Shown in pieces: positions 1 through 8,091 of a stretch of DNA of 64,000 nt. The notes beneath the pieces were generated by a model that was not told the DNA's origin, did not search any database, and saw only the letters and a program-made list of their open reading frames with translations. The stretch is from JAUNSR01 sp036655355 (lineage in GTDB: Bacteria > Bacteroidota > Bacteroidia > Bacteroidales > JAUNSR01), in assembly GCA_036655355.1 (NCBI GenBank), contig JAVVQG010000008.1, positions 110,246 through 174,245 of the forward strand, read 5' to 3'. Positions within the stretch are counted from its first letter, which is position 1. Each line of letters begins with the position of its first letter. The position numbers and the translations under genes are program-made.

Positions 1-181
1 CCAAAATGGGGTAGGAGTGACGTTCGGGACGAACCGATATGTAACACATCGGCGGGTTTGTACAAATAGTGCCCACCCAACTGAGCGTAATCAGGTTATG
101 CTCTTCGGGTGTGCTGCCGCAACTAACCAGTACGGCCGGGAGGGGGTAAATCATCGTCCCGGGCTTCCAATCTTGCTTCAT
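1..181 (-). CDS. Flavin reductase family protein (partial, N-terminal 60 residues)
   Basis: The minus strand reads from an ATG at 179-181 without a stop to the window edge. The peptide begins MKQDWKPGTMIYPLPAVLVS and continues with LITLSWVGTICTNPPMCYIS. The PAVLVS, SWVGTICTNPP and ISVRPERHS blocks are typical of the FMN-binding split-barrel (flavin reductase-like) domain, where they form the flavin-binding strand and loop. The start lies 10 bases after the pyrI stop, so it is most likely the third gene of the pyrB-pyrI operon. Its substrate is unknown. Members of this family reduce or bind FMN. The family call is fairly sure. The C-terminal part is outside the window. Confidence 0.85.
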   Translation of the reverse strand, partial: MKQDWKPGTMIYPLPAVLVSCGSTPEEHNLITLSWVGTICTNPPMCYISVRPERHSYPIL

Positions 182-191
182 AAATAATTAA

Positions 192-653
192 TTAAGCCAA
201 AGTTATATCTTCCTGATCCATTACGCGTTCGCAATATTGACATTTCAGGGTAATGCGTTCTTTGTCGAGTACTTTAAAAACAGTTTTCATCGGTTCGTTG
301 TTCGTTACGCATTTCGGATTCGAACATTTGACGATTCCTTTCAACGTATCGGGCAACTCCACGCTTTTTTTCTCCTCCACACGGTAATTGCGGATGATGT
401 TCAATTTGATGTTGGGAGCGATCACGGCGATACGGTTGATCTCCTCCTCATGGAAGAATTTATCGGCAATCTTGATAATCCCTTTTTTACCGATTTTTTT
501 ACTCTCCAGGTTATTGCCGATGGTGATGTTGTTCGATAGGTTGTCAAGTCCGAGTAATCTCACCACTTTAAACAATACGTCGGAAGGGATATGGTCGATC
601 ACGGTTCCGTTTTCAAGAGCCGCTACTTCAAGTTCTTTTTTAGTAGTATTCAT
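192..653 (-). CDS. pyrI: Aspartate carbamoyltransferase regulatory subunit
   Basis: This 153-residue protein has the usual PyrI length and layout. The N-terminal allosteric nucleotide-binding domain (about residues 8-98) includes the GTVIDHI segment and the NNITIGNNL segment. The C-terminal zinc domain has four cysteines at C110, C115, C138 and C141 (CSNPKC and CQYC). In the enteric enzyme this subunit binds CTP/ATP and assembles with PyrB into the dodecameric holoenzyme. It starts 12 bases after pyrB and is surely co-transcribed with it. All zinc ligands are present, so allosteric control of pyrimidine synthesis at the protein level is expected in addition to the RNA-level control suggested by the leader. 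Confidence 0.97.
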   Translation of the reverse strand: MNTTKKELEVAALENGTVIDHIPSDVLFKVVRLLGLDNLSNNITIGNNLESKKIGKKGIIKIADKFFHEEEINRIAVIAPNIKLNIIRNYRVEEKKSVELPDTLKGIVKCSNPKCVTNNEPMKTVFKVLDKERITLKCQYCERVMDQEDITLA

Positions 654-665
654 GATGTGCTTAAA

Positions 666-1589
666 TTATTTATTCGGAATTTCGATCCCTAACATTCTGC
701 AGATGATAGCCTGACGGGCAAACAAACCGTTGTGTGCCTGTTCGAAATAATACGCTTTGGGATTGTCGTCGACATCGGTTGAGATCTCATTCACGCGCGG
801 AAGCGGGTGCAGGATACGCACATTCTCCTTGCTGTTGTCTAGCATGGCGTTGTGCAGCGTATAAACGTTCTTAACCTTTTCATATTCCAACAGATCGGTG
901 AAGCGTTCACGCTGTACACGTGTCATGTAGATGATGTCGGCCAGATTGATCACCTCATCCGTAAATTCAGCGTATTCCACATACTTGATGCCGTTCTTTT
1001 CGCAGAAAACCTTGTACTCTTCCGGCATGCGCAACTCTGCGGGAGCAACGAAATGGAAGGTGGGGTTGAAATGAGACATCGCCTGAAGCAGGGAGTGTAC
1101 GGTACGGCCATATTTCAAATCGCCTACCATCACGATGTTCAGATTTTCAAGCGTTCCCTGTGTTTTCCAGATTGAATAGAGATCGAGCATCGTTTGAGAA
1201 GGATGCTGATTCGATCCGTCTCCGGCATTCACGATGGGTACGCCCGATACTTCCGAAGCGTATCTTGCCGCTCCTTCGAGGAAGTGTCTCATGACGATGA
1301 TGTCTGCGTAGTTGCTGACCATCTTAATGGTGTCTTTCAGGGTTTCTCCTTTTGAAGAACTGGTGGTTGCTGCATCCGAAAAACCGATAATTCGGCCTCC
1401 CAGGCGGTTTACAGCTGTTTCGAAACTCAATCGGGTACGTGTAGAGGGTTCGAAAAACAGAGTTGCTACCACTTTCCCGTCCAGAATATTCTGATTGGGA
1501 TGCTCTTCGAAATATTTTACATCGTCGAGCAGTGAAAGGATGTCTTCTTTAGACAAGTCGGTAATCGAAACAAAACTTTCTGTGTTCAT
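666..1589 (-). CDS. pyrB: Aspartate carbamoyltransferase catalytic subunit
   Basis: The 307-residue protein catalyses carbamoyl phosphate plus aspartate to N-carbamoylaspartate, the committed step of pyrimidine synthesis in the cytoplasm. The carbamoyl-phosphate loop FEPSTRTRLSFE (S49-T50-R51-T52-R53) is intact, and the HPLPRVNE aspartate-binding motif is present near residue 262. The length matches the pyrI-associated class (about 305-311 residues). It is the first long gene of the minus-strand operon pyrB-pyrI-flavin reductase. Upstream lies a terminator hairpin with a preceding short leader reading frame, so expression is probably set by transcription attenuation. Confidence 0.98.
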   Translation of the reverse strand: MNTESFVSITDLSKEDILSLLDDVKYFEEHPNQNILDGKVVATLFFEPSTRTRLSFETAVNRLGGRIIGFSDAATTSSSKGETLKDTIKMVSNYADIIVMRHFLEGAARYASEVSGVPIVNAGDGSNQHPSQTMLDLYSIWKTQGTLENLNIVMVGDLKYGRTVHSLLQAMSHFNPTFHFVAPAELRMPEEYKVFCEKNGIKYVEYAEFTDEVINLADIIYMTRVQRERFTDLLEYEKVKNVYTLHNAMLDNSKENVRILHPLPRVNEISTDVDDNPKAYYFEQAHNGLFARQAIICRMLGIEIPNK

Positions 1590-1620
1590 AAGAATATAAT
1601 AGGTTATGGTCTACCTTAAT

Positions 1621-1662
1621 AAAAATAAAAAAACCAATCCGGCAATAAAGCCGAATTGGTTT
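1621..1662 (-). terminator. Intrinsic terminator in the pyrB leader (attenuator)
   Basis: On the minus strand a 13-base stem with one mismatch (1650-1662 against 1631-1643, loop of six bases 1644-1649) is followed by a U-rich run read from 1633 down to 1621. The stem includes AAACCAAT paired with ATTGGTTT and CGGC paired with GCCG. It lies 31 bases before the pyrB start and downstream of the likely promoter. It would therefore stop transcription before pyrB unless disrupted, which is the arrangement of an attenuator. Confidence 0.85.
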
Positions 1663-1753
1663 ATATATAAATAGAATAAATATCAAAAACGAAAGGGTTA
1701 CCCTTCAAAAGGGTAATGGGAGATTGTTCAATATGCTGAATTCGTTGTTTCAT
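1661..1753 (-). CDS. Putative pyr operon leader peptide (30 residues)
   Basis: A 30-codon reading frame starts with ATG at 1751-1753 and ends with TAA at 1661-1663. The peptide begins MKQRIQHIEQ and ends DIYSIYI. Its stop codon overlaps the 5' arm of the attenuator stem, so a ribosome that reaches the end would cover the hairpin. The last ten codons are U-rich (TTC GTT TTT GAT ATT TAT TCT ATT TAT ATA), which would slow RNA polymerase when UTP is low. The enterobacterial pyrBI leader has the same layout. The peptide has no similarity I recognise to the enteric leader, and its sequence probably does not matter. No ribosome binding site is visible. The reading is inference from layout. Confidence 0.6.
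   Translation of the reverse strand: MKQRIQHIEQSPITLLKGNPFVFDIYSIYI
1698..1716 (-). promoter_or_regulatory. Possible RNA polymerase pause hairpin in the pyr leader
   Basis: The sequence forms a perfect 8-base-pair stem (TTACCCTT with AAGGGTAA) with a 3-base loop, inside the leader reading frame. In transcription order it is followed by the U-rich stretch and then by the attenuator. In the enterobacterial pyrBI leader a pause hairpin occupies the same relative position. Its function here is inferred from position only. Confidence 0.5.
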
Positions 1754-1760
1754 ACACGTG

Positions 1761-1789
1761 CAAATTTACGAAAAAAAGCAAATATCAAA
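1761..1789 (-). promoter_or_regulatory. Putative pyrBI promoter (Bacteroidetes -33/-7 type)
   Basis: On the minus strand a perfect TAnnTTTG element (TAAATTTG, 1761-1768) is preceded by TTTG at 1786-1789 with a 17-base spacer, slightly shorter than the usual 19-21. Transcription would begin within a few bases of the leader ATG at 1753. The leader reading frame would then be almost leaderless. Confidence 0.55.
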
Positions 1790-1891
1790 ACGGATGGGCT
1801 TAATTTTTAAGCGGGAAAAATGATTTACTTCTCCGATAAAATCAACCATATTGTCAATTAGGATGTTTAAACTGCAGAAACTTGTAAAGCG

Positions 1892-2671
1892 ATGGGTATA
1901 GAAGATCTTTTATTCAGATACGCTCTGTTGATATTGGGAGGGGCATTGGCGGGGTTTATCAATATCATAGCGGGTGCGGGGTCGCTGCTGACTCTCCCGA
2001 TCCTGATCGGTATCGGAATGCCTGCTCCGGTGGCCAACGGAACCAACCGTATCGCAGTGCTGTTACAAGACTTGGCAGGAACCTTGAAGTTCCTCAAGAA
2101 AAACAAACTGCCCCTTCAGATCGCACTGAAACTCTCCGTGCCCACCGTAATCGGAGCAGCCGGGGGCGCTTTTCTGGCAATCGGAATCGACGAACTGATT
2201 CTAAATGTAATCATCATGACGCTACTGGTGCTCATGATCATCTATGTAATCTGGCATCCGGGCGATTGGACAAAAGGAGCATCCACCGGAAAGAACGAAA
2301 AGGTGGATCCCTTTACGTTTTTTCTGTTTTTGATAATCGGAATTTATGCCGGTTTTATTCAAGCTGCCGCTACTTTAATCTGGTTTGCCGCTTTGATGTG
2401 GCGAATGAAGGTGGATATGGTTGCTGCAGACGCGATTAAGATATTTCTGAATCTGGTGATGACACCGGTGGCATTGCTGATTTTTTTCCTGCATCATCAG
2501 GTTTCTCTTTTTGACGGTCTGATTTTGGGGGCGGGAAGTTTCGCGGGAGGCTGGATCGGAGCCAAAGCGGCAATCCGTCTCTCCCCTGCATTTGTACGTA
2601 TGCTCATGTTGGTGGTGTTGGGTGGTGCAACGCTCTATATGTTGCTGTTTAAAATATTTCATCTGTTATGA
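1892..2671 (+). CDS. TSUP (TauE/SafE) family membrane permease
   Basis: The 259-residue, very hydrophobic protein has about eight predicted membrane segments in two halves separated by a polar loop (residues about 125-145). The first half carries GALAGFINIIAGAGSLLTLP and the second GIYAGFIQAAAT, the repeated glycine-rich motif of the 4-toluene sulfonate uptake permease (TSUP) family. Members move organosulfur compounds, sulfite or other small anions across the inner membrane, but the substrate cannot be read from sequence. The gene stands alone, divergent from pyrB. An out-of-frame ATG at 1863 was ignored; ATG 1892 gives the full first membrane segment. Confidence 0.88.
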   Translation: MGIEDLLFRYALLILGGALAGFINIIAGAGSLLTLPILIGIGMPAPVANGTNRIAVLLQDLAGTLKFLKKNKLPLQIALKLSVPTVIGAAGGAFLAIGIDELILNVIIMTLLVLMIIYVIWHPGDWTKGASTGKNEKVDPFTFFLFLIIGIYAGFIQAAATLIWFAALMWRMKVDMVAADAIKIFLNLVMTPVALLIFFLHHQVSLFDGLILGAGSFAGGWIGAKAAIRLSPAFVRMLMLVVLGGATLYMLLFKIFHLL

Positions 2672-2771
2672 GGGAACTCTTTCTTCCCAAAAAAAGTAAA
2701 TATCAAAACTGAAATGCTTAATTTTTACCTTTGCCAATACTATTTACTGAAAGTGTTTTCATTAAATATAT

Positions 2772-2779
2772 TACCTTTG
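2772..2779 (+). promoter_or_regulatory. Candidate -7 element for the penicillin-binding protein gene
   Basis: TACCTTTG matches TAnnTTTG exactly, about 115 bases before the gene start. A second identical element lies at 2726-2733. No clear TTTG is at the right distance upstream of either, so the assignment is tentative. Confidence 0.35.
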
Positions 2780-2895
2780 ACGCCATAATCTGTTCTGATT
2801 TATAGTGTGGATCCGTTCTACTCCCCTTTATTATAGACTATATTGTATAAGGCGAGTATGGGATTCCGTATGAGAACATTAACGAACATATTCTG

Positions 2896-5247
2896 ATGAA
2901 TAGTAAGACGACTAAATTTTTGAAGCGACTGGTTCTTTTTGCATGGGGACTTTTCTTTCTGGGTGTTTTTTCTCTTTCGATGCTTTTTGTGCTTATTGCC
3001 AAAGGTAAGATTGGATACATGCCCCCGATAGAGGAGCTTGAAAATCCCAAAAATAAATATGCTACGGTAGTGTATTCTGCCGATAACGTGGAGTTGGGCC
3101 GGTTTACCCAATCGAAAGAGAATCGCGTATTTTCCACTTATAACCAACTTTCCCCTCATTTGGTACAGGCCCTAATCGCAACGGAAGACATCCGGTTTAG
3201 CGAACATTCGGGAATTGATGTGAAAGCGTTGTTCCGTGCCGTGGTGAAAACGGTGATTATGGGACAAAAAAATGCCGGTGGCGGTAGTACCATCACCCAA
3301 CAGTTGGCAAAGCAACTGTATTCTCCCGGAGCCGACAACATCATTGAACGAGCGTTGCAGAAACCCATCGAATGGGTAATCGCCGTAGAACTTGAACGCC
3401 TCTATACGAAAGAGGAGATCATTAATATGTATTTCAATAAGTTCGACTTCAACTACAATGCCGTGGGCATCCGTACGGCGGCGAACGTTTATTTCGGAAA
3501 AACACCGGCGGATCTGAATATTGAGGAAGCCGCTACGTTGGTGGGTATGTGTAAGAACCCCTCTCTCTTCAACCCGTTGCGTCGTAACGAAAAAACAAAA
3601 TTACGCCGAAACGTTGTGCTTGAGCAGATGCAGAAAGCCAATTACCTGACAAAGGCACAGGTTGACTCGCTCAAACAACTTCCGTTGACGCTCTCTTTCC
3701 ACAAAGCGGATCACAAAGAGGGTCTCGCTCCTTATTTAAGAGAGTATCTGCGTAGTGTGATGCGTGCCAAGAAGCCGGTTCGTAAGAATTATGCCTCATG
3801 GCAGGGTCAAAAATTCCAGGAGGACTCGATCGCTTGGGAAAATAACCCGTTATTCGGTTGGTGTAACAAGAATCTGAAACCCGACGGTACGCCGTACGAT
3901 CTGACAGCCGACGGTCTGAAAATATATACCTCTATCGACTCGCGCATGCAGCGCTATGCCGAAGACGCAGTTACCGATCACCTGAGCAAGACCTTACAGC
4001 CTCAGTTCTTTAAAGAGAAGAAAGGGAAATCGTCTGCTCCATTCTCCAAAGATCTTACCAAAGAGGAGGTGGATGCAAGTATGAAACGCACCATGCGCCA
4101 GAGTGAACGCTACAGGGTATTGAGAAATGCGGGTAAAAGCGAAGCTGAAATCCTCAAATCATTCAATACGCCGGTGGATATGCAGGTGTTTACTTGGAAT
4201 GGAATGAAGGATACGGTGATGAGTCCGATGGATTCGATCCGTTATCAGAAATACTTCCTTCGTGCCGGATTTATGGCGATGGACCCGAAAACGGGATATG
4301 TGAAGGCGTATGTGGGAGGACCGGATTTCTCTAATTTCCAATACGACATGGTTACGGCGGGACGTCGACAGGTGGGATCCACCATTAAGCCTTTCCTGTA
4401 TACCTTGGCGATGGAAGAGGGAAGAACCCCTTGCGATATGGAGTTGAACGAGCAGCCGCATTTGGTGGATGAGAATGGAATTCCGTGGGAACCGCGTAAC
4501 GTATCCAAGGCCCGTGTGGGAGAAATGGTAACCCTGCGCTGGGGTCTGACCAATTCGAACAACTGGATCTCGGCCCGTGTGATGAACAAGCTTTCCCCTT
4601 ATTCATTTGTTCGACTGTTGCATTCATTCGGTGTGCGTAATCACATCGATCCGGTGATCTCGATCTGTCTCGGACCTTCGGAAGTATCCGTAGAGGAGAT
4701 GGTGACAGGCTATACGGCATTCCCGAACAAGGGGATCCGCATCGACCCGCTTTATGTGACTCGTATCGAAGACAACAATGGAAATATAATCGCCAATTTT
4801 ACTCCTCAGATGCATGAGGTGTTCAGTGAGTCGACTTACTTTAAGATGCTTCCGATGCTTCGCGATGTGATCGATTTCGGAACGGGTGGTAGAATTCGTC
4901 GTAACTACGGACTGACTGCTCCTATGGGTGGAAAAACCGGAACGACGAACAATAACTCCGACGGTTGGTTTATGGCGTTTACCCCTTCACTGGTTTCCGG
5001 AGTATGGGTAGGTGGTGAAGAGCGTGCCATTCGTTTCGATAACATGCAACAAGGTCAGGGTGCAAGCATGGCGCTTCCTATTTATGGAGAGTTTATGAAA
5101 AAAGTGTATGCCGACCCGTCACTCCCTTATTCACAGACCGAAGAGTTCGATATGGCGAATGAAGTGGATCCGTGTACAGGCGATGACGTACGTTCTTACC
5201 CTTCTAACACACCCCGGGAGGAGATTATGGAAGGTATTTTCGATTAA
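2896..5247 (+). CDS. Class A penicillin-binding protein (bifunctional transglycosylase/transpeptidase)
   Basis: The 783-residue protein polymerises and cross-links peptidoglycan at the outer face of the inner membrane. A short cytoplasmic tail and one membrane segment (about residues 12-36) anchor it. The GT51 domain (about 60-235) has the catalytic Glu in ATEDIRF (E97) and the GGGSTITQQLAKQL motif. The transpeptidase domain (about 400-740) has the three active-site motifs: S495-T-I-K498, S554-N-N556 and K680-T-G682. Length and motif order match the PBP1A-type enzymes of Bacteroidetes. It is a single-gene unit that ends at a strong bidirectional terminator. No key residue is missing. Confidence 0.96.
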   Translation: MNSKTTKFLKRLVLFAWGLFFLGVFSLSMLFVLIAKGKIGYMPPIEELENPKNKYATVVYSADNVELGRFTQSKENRVFSTYNQLSPHLVQALIATEDIRFSEHSGIDVKALFRAVVKTVIMGQKNAGGGSTITQQLAKQLYSPGADNIIERALQKPIEWVIAVELERLYTKEEIINMYFNKFDFNYNAVGIRTAANVYFGKTPADLNIEEAATLVGMCKNPSLFNPLRRNEKTKLRRNVVLEQMQKANYLTKAQVDSLKQLPLTLSFHKADHKEGLAPYLREYLRSVMRAKKPVRKNYASWQGQKFQEDSIAWENNPLFGWCNKNLKPDGTPYDLTADGLKIYTSIDSRMQRYAEDAVTDHLSKTLQPQFFKEKKGKSSAPFSKDLTKEEVDASMKRTMRQSERYRVLRNAGKSEAEILKSFNTPVDMQVFTWNGMKDTVMSPMDSIRYQKYFLRAGFMAMDPKTGYVKAYVGGPDFSNFQYDMVTAGRRQVGSTIKPFLYTLAMEEGRTPCDMELNEQPHLVDENGIPWEPRNVSKARVGEMVTLRWGLTNSNNWISARVMNKLSPYSFVRLLHSFGVRNHIDPVISICLGPSEVSVEEMVTGYTAFPNKGIRIDPLYVTRIEDNNGNIIANFTPQMHEVFSESTYFKMLPMLRDVIDFGTGGRIRRNYGLTAPMGGKTGTTNNNSDGWFMAFTPSLVSGVWVGGEERAIRFDNMQQGQGASMALPIYGEFMKKVYADPSLPYSQTEEFDMANEVDPCTGDDVRSYPSNTPREEIMEGIFD

Positions 5248-5280
5248 AGAGCATTTCATCCGAATGGAAATAAAATAAGA

Positions 5281-5315
5281 AACGGCTGTCTCATTTTTAA
5301 AGTGAGACAGCCGTT
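5281..5315. terminator. Bidirectional intrinsic terminator
   Basis: A perfect 13-base stem (AACGGCTGTCTCA with its complement) and a 9-base loop lie between two convergent genes. It is followed by a T run on the plus strand and flanked by A residues that give U residues on the minus strand. It serves both the penicillin-binding protein gene and the rfbA-rfbB-phosphatase operon. Confidence 0.9.
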
Positions 5316-5345
5316 TTTCTATTTAGGCCGGAACGGTCCGAAGGG

Positions 5346-6080
5346 TCAGATCCAGTCGTTTTTTACATTCAGTTTCGGACGAAGTTTCTTGTACTGTTTA
5401 CTACGCAGAAATTCGCTGATTGCCTTGGCGTGTGCCGGATGATGGAGGTCGGTGCCGATAAAGTCAACATACCCCTGTTCCAACATCCACATCGCCGCAT
5501 TCTGTACATCTTTACCGTAAGTGCCGGCTAGAGAGAGAATGTTGATCTGAAAATCACATTCCGCATCGTGGATCTCCGTATAACGTTTCTTATTTCCGAA
5601 ATAGTAGGAATAACGTTCCGGGTGCGCCAGAATCGGTTTGAATCCCTTTAGTTTCAAGTCGAAGATCAGTTCGTCGAGATTCCAAAGCGGTTGCATGAAT
5701 GAGTTCTCCACAAGGATGTAGTTGTTCTTCAACGGGATAAGTTTTCCTTCCTCTTTCAGTCGGATGAATCCTTCATCCATCCGGTATTCGAATGAATGAG
5801 TAAGCTCAATGCCGAGTCCTCTCTCTTCGATTGCCTGTTTAAGGGCATGGAAAGGGGCGCTGATGGTATCCGGCGTATTCTCGAATGTTTCATCCGTGCG
5901 GTGAGGCGTTGCAATAATGGAGGTGATACCCCACTCTTTCATCTTTCCAACTAGGAAAAGAGACATCTCAAGATCTCTCGATCCGTCATCCACTCCCGGG
6001 ATGATGTGACAGTGAAGGTCTGTAGTATAGGGAAGGGGAAGCAGCTCTGCCTCCCCCTTTTTTCTAAAGAAATTAAACAT
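5346..6080 (-). CDS. CpsB/YwqE-type protein-tyrosine phosphatase (PHP fold)
   Basis: The 244-residue cytoplasmic protein has PHP-domain metal-binding motifs: TDLHCHIIPGVDDGS near the N-terminus, IIATPH, and LAHPERY in the second half, then GTDLHHP near the C-terminus. This pattern defines the CpsB/CapC/YwqE manganese-dependent phosphatases, which dephosphorylate BY-kinases and control capsule and exopolysaccharide export. It follows rfbB by 5 bases and is the last gene of the rfbA-rfbB operon, which fits a role in surface polysaccharide control. No BY-kinase gene is in the window, so its partner must lie elsewhere. Confidence 0.88.
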   Translation of the reverse strand: MFNFFRKKGEAELLPLPYTTDLHCHIIPGVDDGSRDLEMSLFLVGKMKEWGITSIIATPHRTDETFENTPDTISAPFHALKQAIEERGLGIELTHSFEYRMDEGFIRLKEEGKLIPLKNNYILVENSFMQPLWNLDELIFDLKLKGFKPILAHPERYSYYFGNKKRYTEIHDAECDFQINILSLAGTYGKDVQNAAMWMLEQGYVDFIGTDLHHPAHAKAISEFLRSKQYKKLRPKLNVKNDWI

Positions 6081-6085
6081 TGAAT

Positions 6086-7231
6086 TTATCTTTGTTCGTA
6101 CATTTTGGAATAATAATTTTGATAATCTCCTTTCGTTACGTCATCTACCCAATCTTGGTTCTGAAGGTACCATTCGATTGTTTTCACAATTCCGATTTCA
6201 AAAGAGGTTTCAGGTTCCCATCCGAGTTCTTTGGTAATGAAAGTGGGGTCGATGGCGTAGCGCTGGTCGTGACCCAGACGGTCTTTGACGTAGCTGATCA
6301 GCGAATTGTTGATCCATTCCGTGCTGATCTCGCCGTTTGGAAGGATCTCTTGTTTTTTCAACACCTTACGGTAAGAGGGTTTCTCATCCATCAGGCGTTT
6401 CAGTGTAGCGATCGTCAGTTTTACAATCTCGATATTCTGTTTCTCGTTGTGGCCTCCTACATTATATATATAGCCATTTTTGCCGCGACGTACCACCATG
6501 TCAATCGCCTTGCAATGATCCTCTACATACAACCAGTCACGTACGTTCGATCCGTCGCCATAAACCGGAAGTTGCTTGCCCTCTAGGATGTTGCGGATGA
6601 TCAGCGGGATCAATTTCTCGGGGAAATGATACGGGCCGTAGTTGTTCGAGCAACGGGTGATGCTGACAGGCATCTTGTAGGTTTCGCCGTAAGCTTGTAC
6701 AAACATATCGGCACTTGCCTTGGAAGCGCTGTAGGGAGAGCGGGGGTCCAGTGCGGTTTCTTCCGTGAAGAATCCTTCCGATCCGAGACTTCCGTACACC
6801 TCGTCTGTAGAGACTTGATGGAAACGGACTCCTTGTTTCCAGATCGGGTAGCCATTTTCATCGCTTCCCGCTGTCCAATGCTTCTTAGCAATGTCAAGGA
6901 GGTTCTGTGTCCCCAGAATATTGGTTTGAAGGAATAGCTGCGGATTTTCGATGCTGCGGTCAACGTGACTCTCTGCGGCGAAATTTACCACATAATGAAT
7001 ATTTGACTTGGTAAAGAGATCATCCAACAACTCTTTGTCGCAGATATCTCCTTTTACAAAGATACAGCGGTCGTTATCGACATCATCGGCAATCGTGCCA
7101 TAATATCCTGCATATGTTAATGCGTCTAATGCGATGATGCGGATATCATCGTATTTGGCAAGCATGTATTTTACGAAGTTCGAACCGATAAAGCCCGCGG
7201 CCCCGGTTACTAAATAGGTCGTTTCGGTCAT
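6086..7231 (-). CDS. rfbB: dTDP-glucose 4,6-dehydratase
   Basis: This 381-residue extended short-chain dehydrogenase converts dTDP-glucose to dTDP-4-keto-6-deoxyglucose, the second step toward dTDP-rhamnose and related sugars. The NAD-binding motif TGAAGFIGSN (residues 9-18), the T142-D143-E144 active-site triad and Y167-SAS-K171 are all present. It is somewhat longer than the about 355-residue enteric enzyme owing to short insertions (for example around residues 120-135). Its start overlaps the rfbA stop by 4 bases (ATGA), so translation is coupled. rfbC and rfbD are not in this operon. Confidence 0.96.
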   Translation of the reverse strand: MTETTYLVTGAAGFIGSNFVKYMLAKYDDIRIIALDALTYAGYYGTIADDVDNDRCIFVKGDICDKELLDDLFTKSNIHYVVNFAAESHVDRSIENPQLFLQTNILGTQNLLDIAKKHWTAGSDENGYPIWKQGVRFHQVSTDEVYGSLGSEGFFTEETALDPRSPYSASKASADMFVQAYGETYKMPVSITRCSNNYGPYHFPEKLIPLIIRNILEGKQLPVYGDGSNVRDWLYVEDHCKAIDMVVRRGKNGYIYNVGGHNEKQNIEIVKLTIATLKRLMDEKPSYRKVLKKQEILPNGEISTEWINNSLISYVKDRLGHDQRYAIDPTFITKELGWEPETSFEIGIVKTIEWYLQNQDWVDDVTKGDYQNYYSKMYEQR

Positions 7232-8091
7232 TGTATTAAATCGATTATGTATTTTCCGTATTCTGTCTTATCTAACTCTTTGCCAAGACGAAGCAGTTGC
7301 TCGTTGCTGATCCAGCCGTTTCTCCATGCGATCTCTTCAATGCAGGAAACATAAAATCCCTGTCTTTTCTGAATCGTAGCCACGAAATTGGAAGCTTCCA
7401 GCAGACTGTCGCAGTTTCCCGTATCCAGCCAAGCGAAGCCGCGTCCGAATAACTCCACCTGCAAAGTGCCCTCTTCCAGATACAAACGGTTGAGGTCGGT
7501 GATTTCCAGTTCGCCTCGTTTGGAAGGTTGAATTGTTTTGGCTTTTTCCACAACCGTTTTGTCGTAGAAATAAAGTCCCGGAACCGCATAATTGGATTTT
7601 GGCTCTTCCGGTTTCTCTTCAAGGCCGATCACCCTGTTGTTTTCATCAAACTCCACCACTCCGTAAGCTTTCGGATCTTTCACAAAATAACCGAATACGC
7701 AAGCTCCTTTTTCAATGGCAGCGGCGCGATGCAGCATTCCTGAAAATCCCTGGCCGTAAAACATGTTATCTCCCAGAATAAGGCATGCTGAATCGCCGTC
7801 GAGAAAATCTTCACCCAACAGAAAAGCTTCCGCCAGTCCGTTCGGCTTCTCCTGAATGATATATTCGAATCGCATCCCCAGGCGAGAGCCGTCTTCCAGT
7901 AATTGCCGGAACATCGGAAGGTCGCGTGGAGTTGAAATGATCAATACCTCACGGATTCCTGCCAACATCAGGGTGGAAAGGGGATAATATATCATGGGTT
8001 TATCGTAAACGGGCATGATTTGTTTCGAAATGGCTTTCGAAAGCGGATAAAGTCTGGTTGCACTTCCTCCTGCGAGAATAATTCCCTTCAT
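7228..8091 (-). CDS. rfbA: Glucose-1-phosphate thymidylyltransferase
   Basis: The 287-residue protein makes dTDP-glucose from dTTP and glucose-1-phosphate. It has the nucleotidyltransferase signature at the N-terminus (GGSATRLYP at residues 8-16, then SKQIMPVYDKP), the catalytic-Asp block LILGDNMFYG and FAWLDTGN further on. Length and motifs match RmlA. It is the first gene of the minus-strand operon rfbA-rfbB-phosphatase. A candidate -7 element (TATTTTTG) lies on the minus strand at 8129-8136, about 40 bases before the start. Confidence 0.96.
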   Translation of the reverse strand: MKGIILAGGSATRLYPLSKAISKQIMPVYDKPMIYYPLSTLMLAGIREVLIISTPRDLPMFRQLLEDGSRLGMRFEYIIQEKPNGLAEAFLLGEDFLDGDSACLILGDNMFYGQGFSGMLHRAAAIEKGACVFGYFVKDPKAYGVVEFDENNRVIGLEEKPEEPKSNYAVPGLYFYDKTVVEKAKTIQPSKRGELEITDLNRLYLEEGTLQVELFGRGFAWLDTGNCDSLLEASNFVATIQKRQGFYVSCIEEIAWRNGWISNEQLLRLGKELDKTEYGKYIIDLIQ

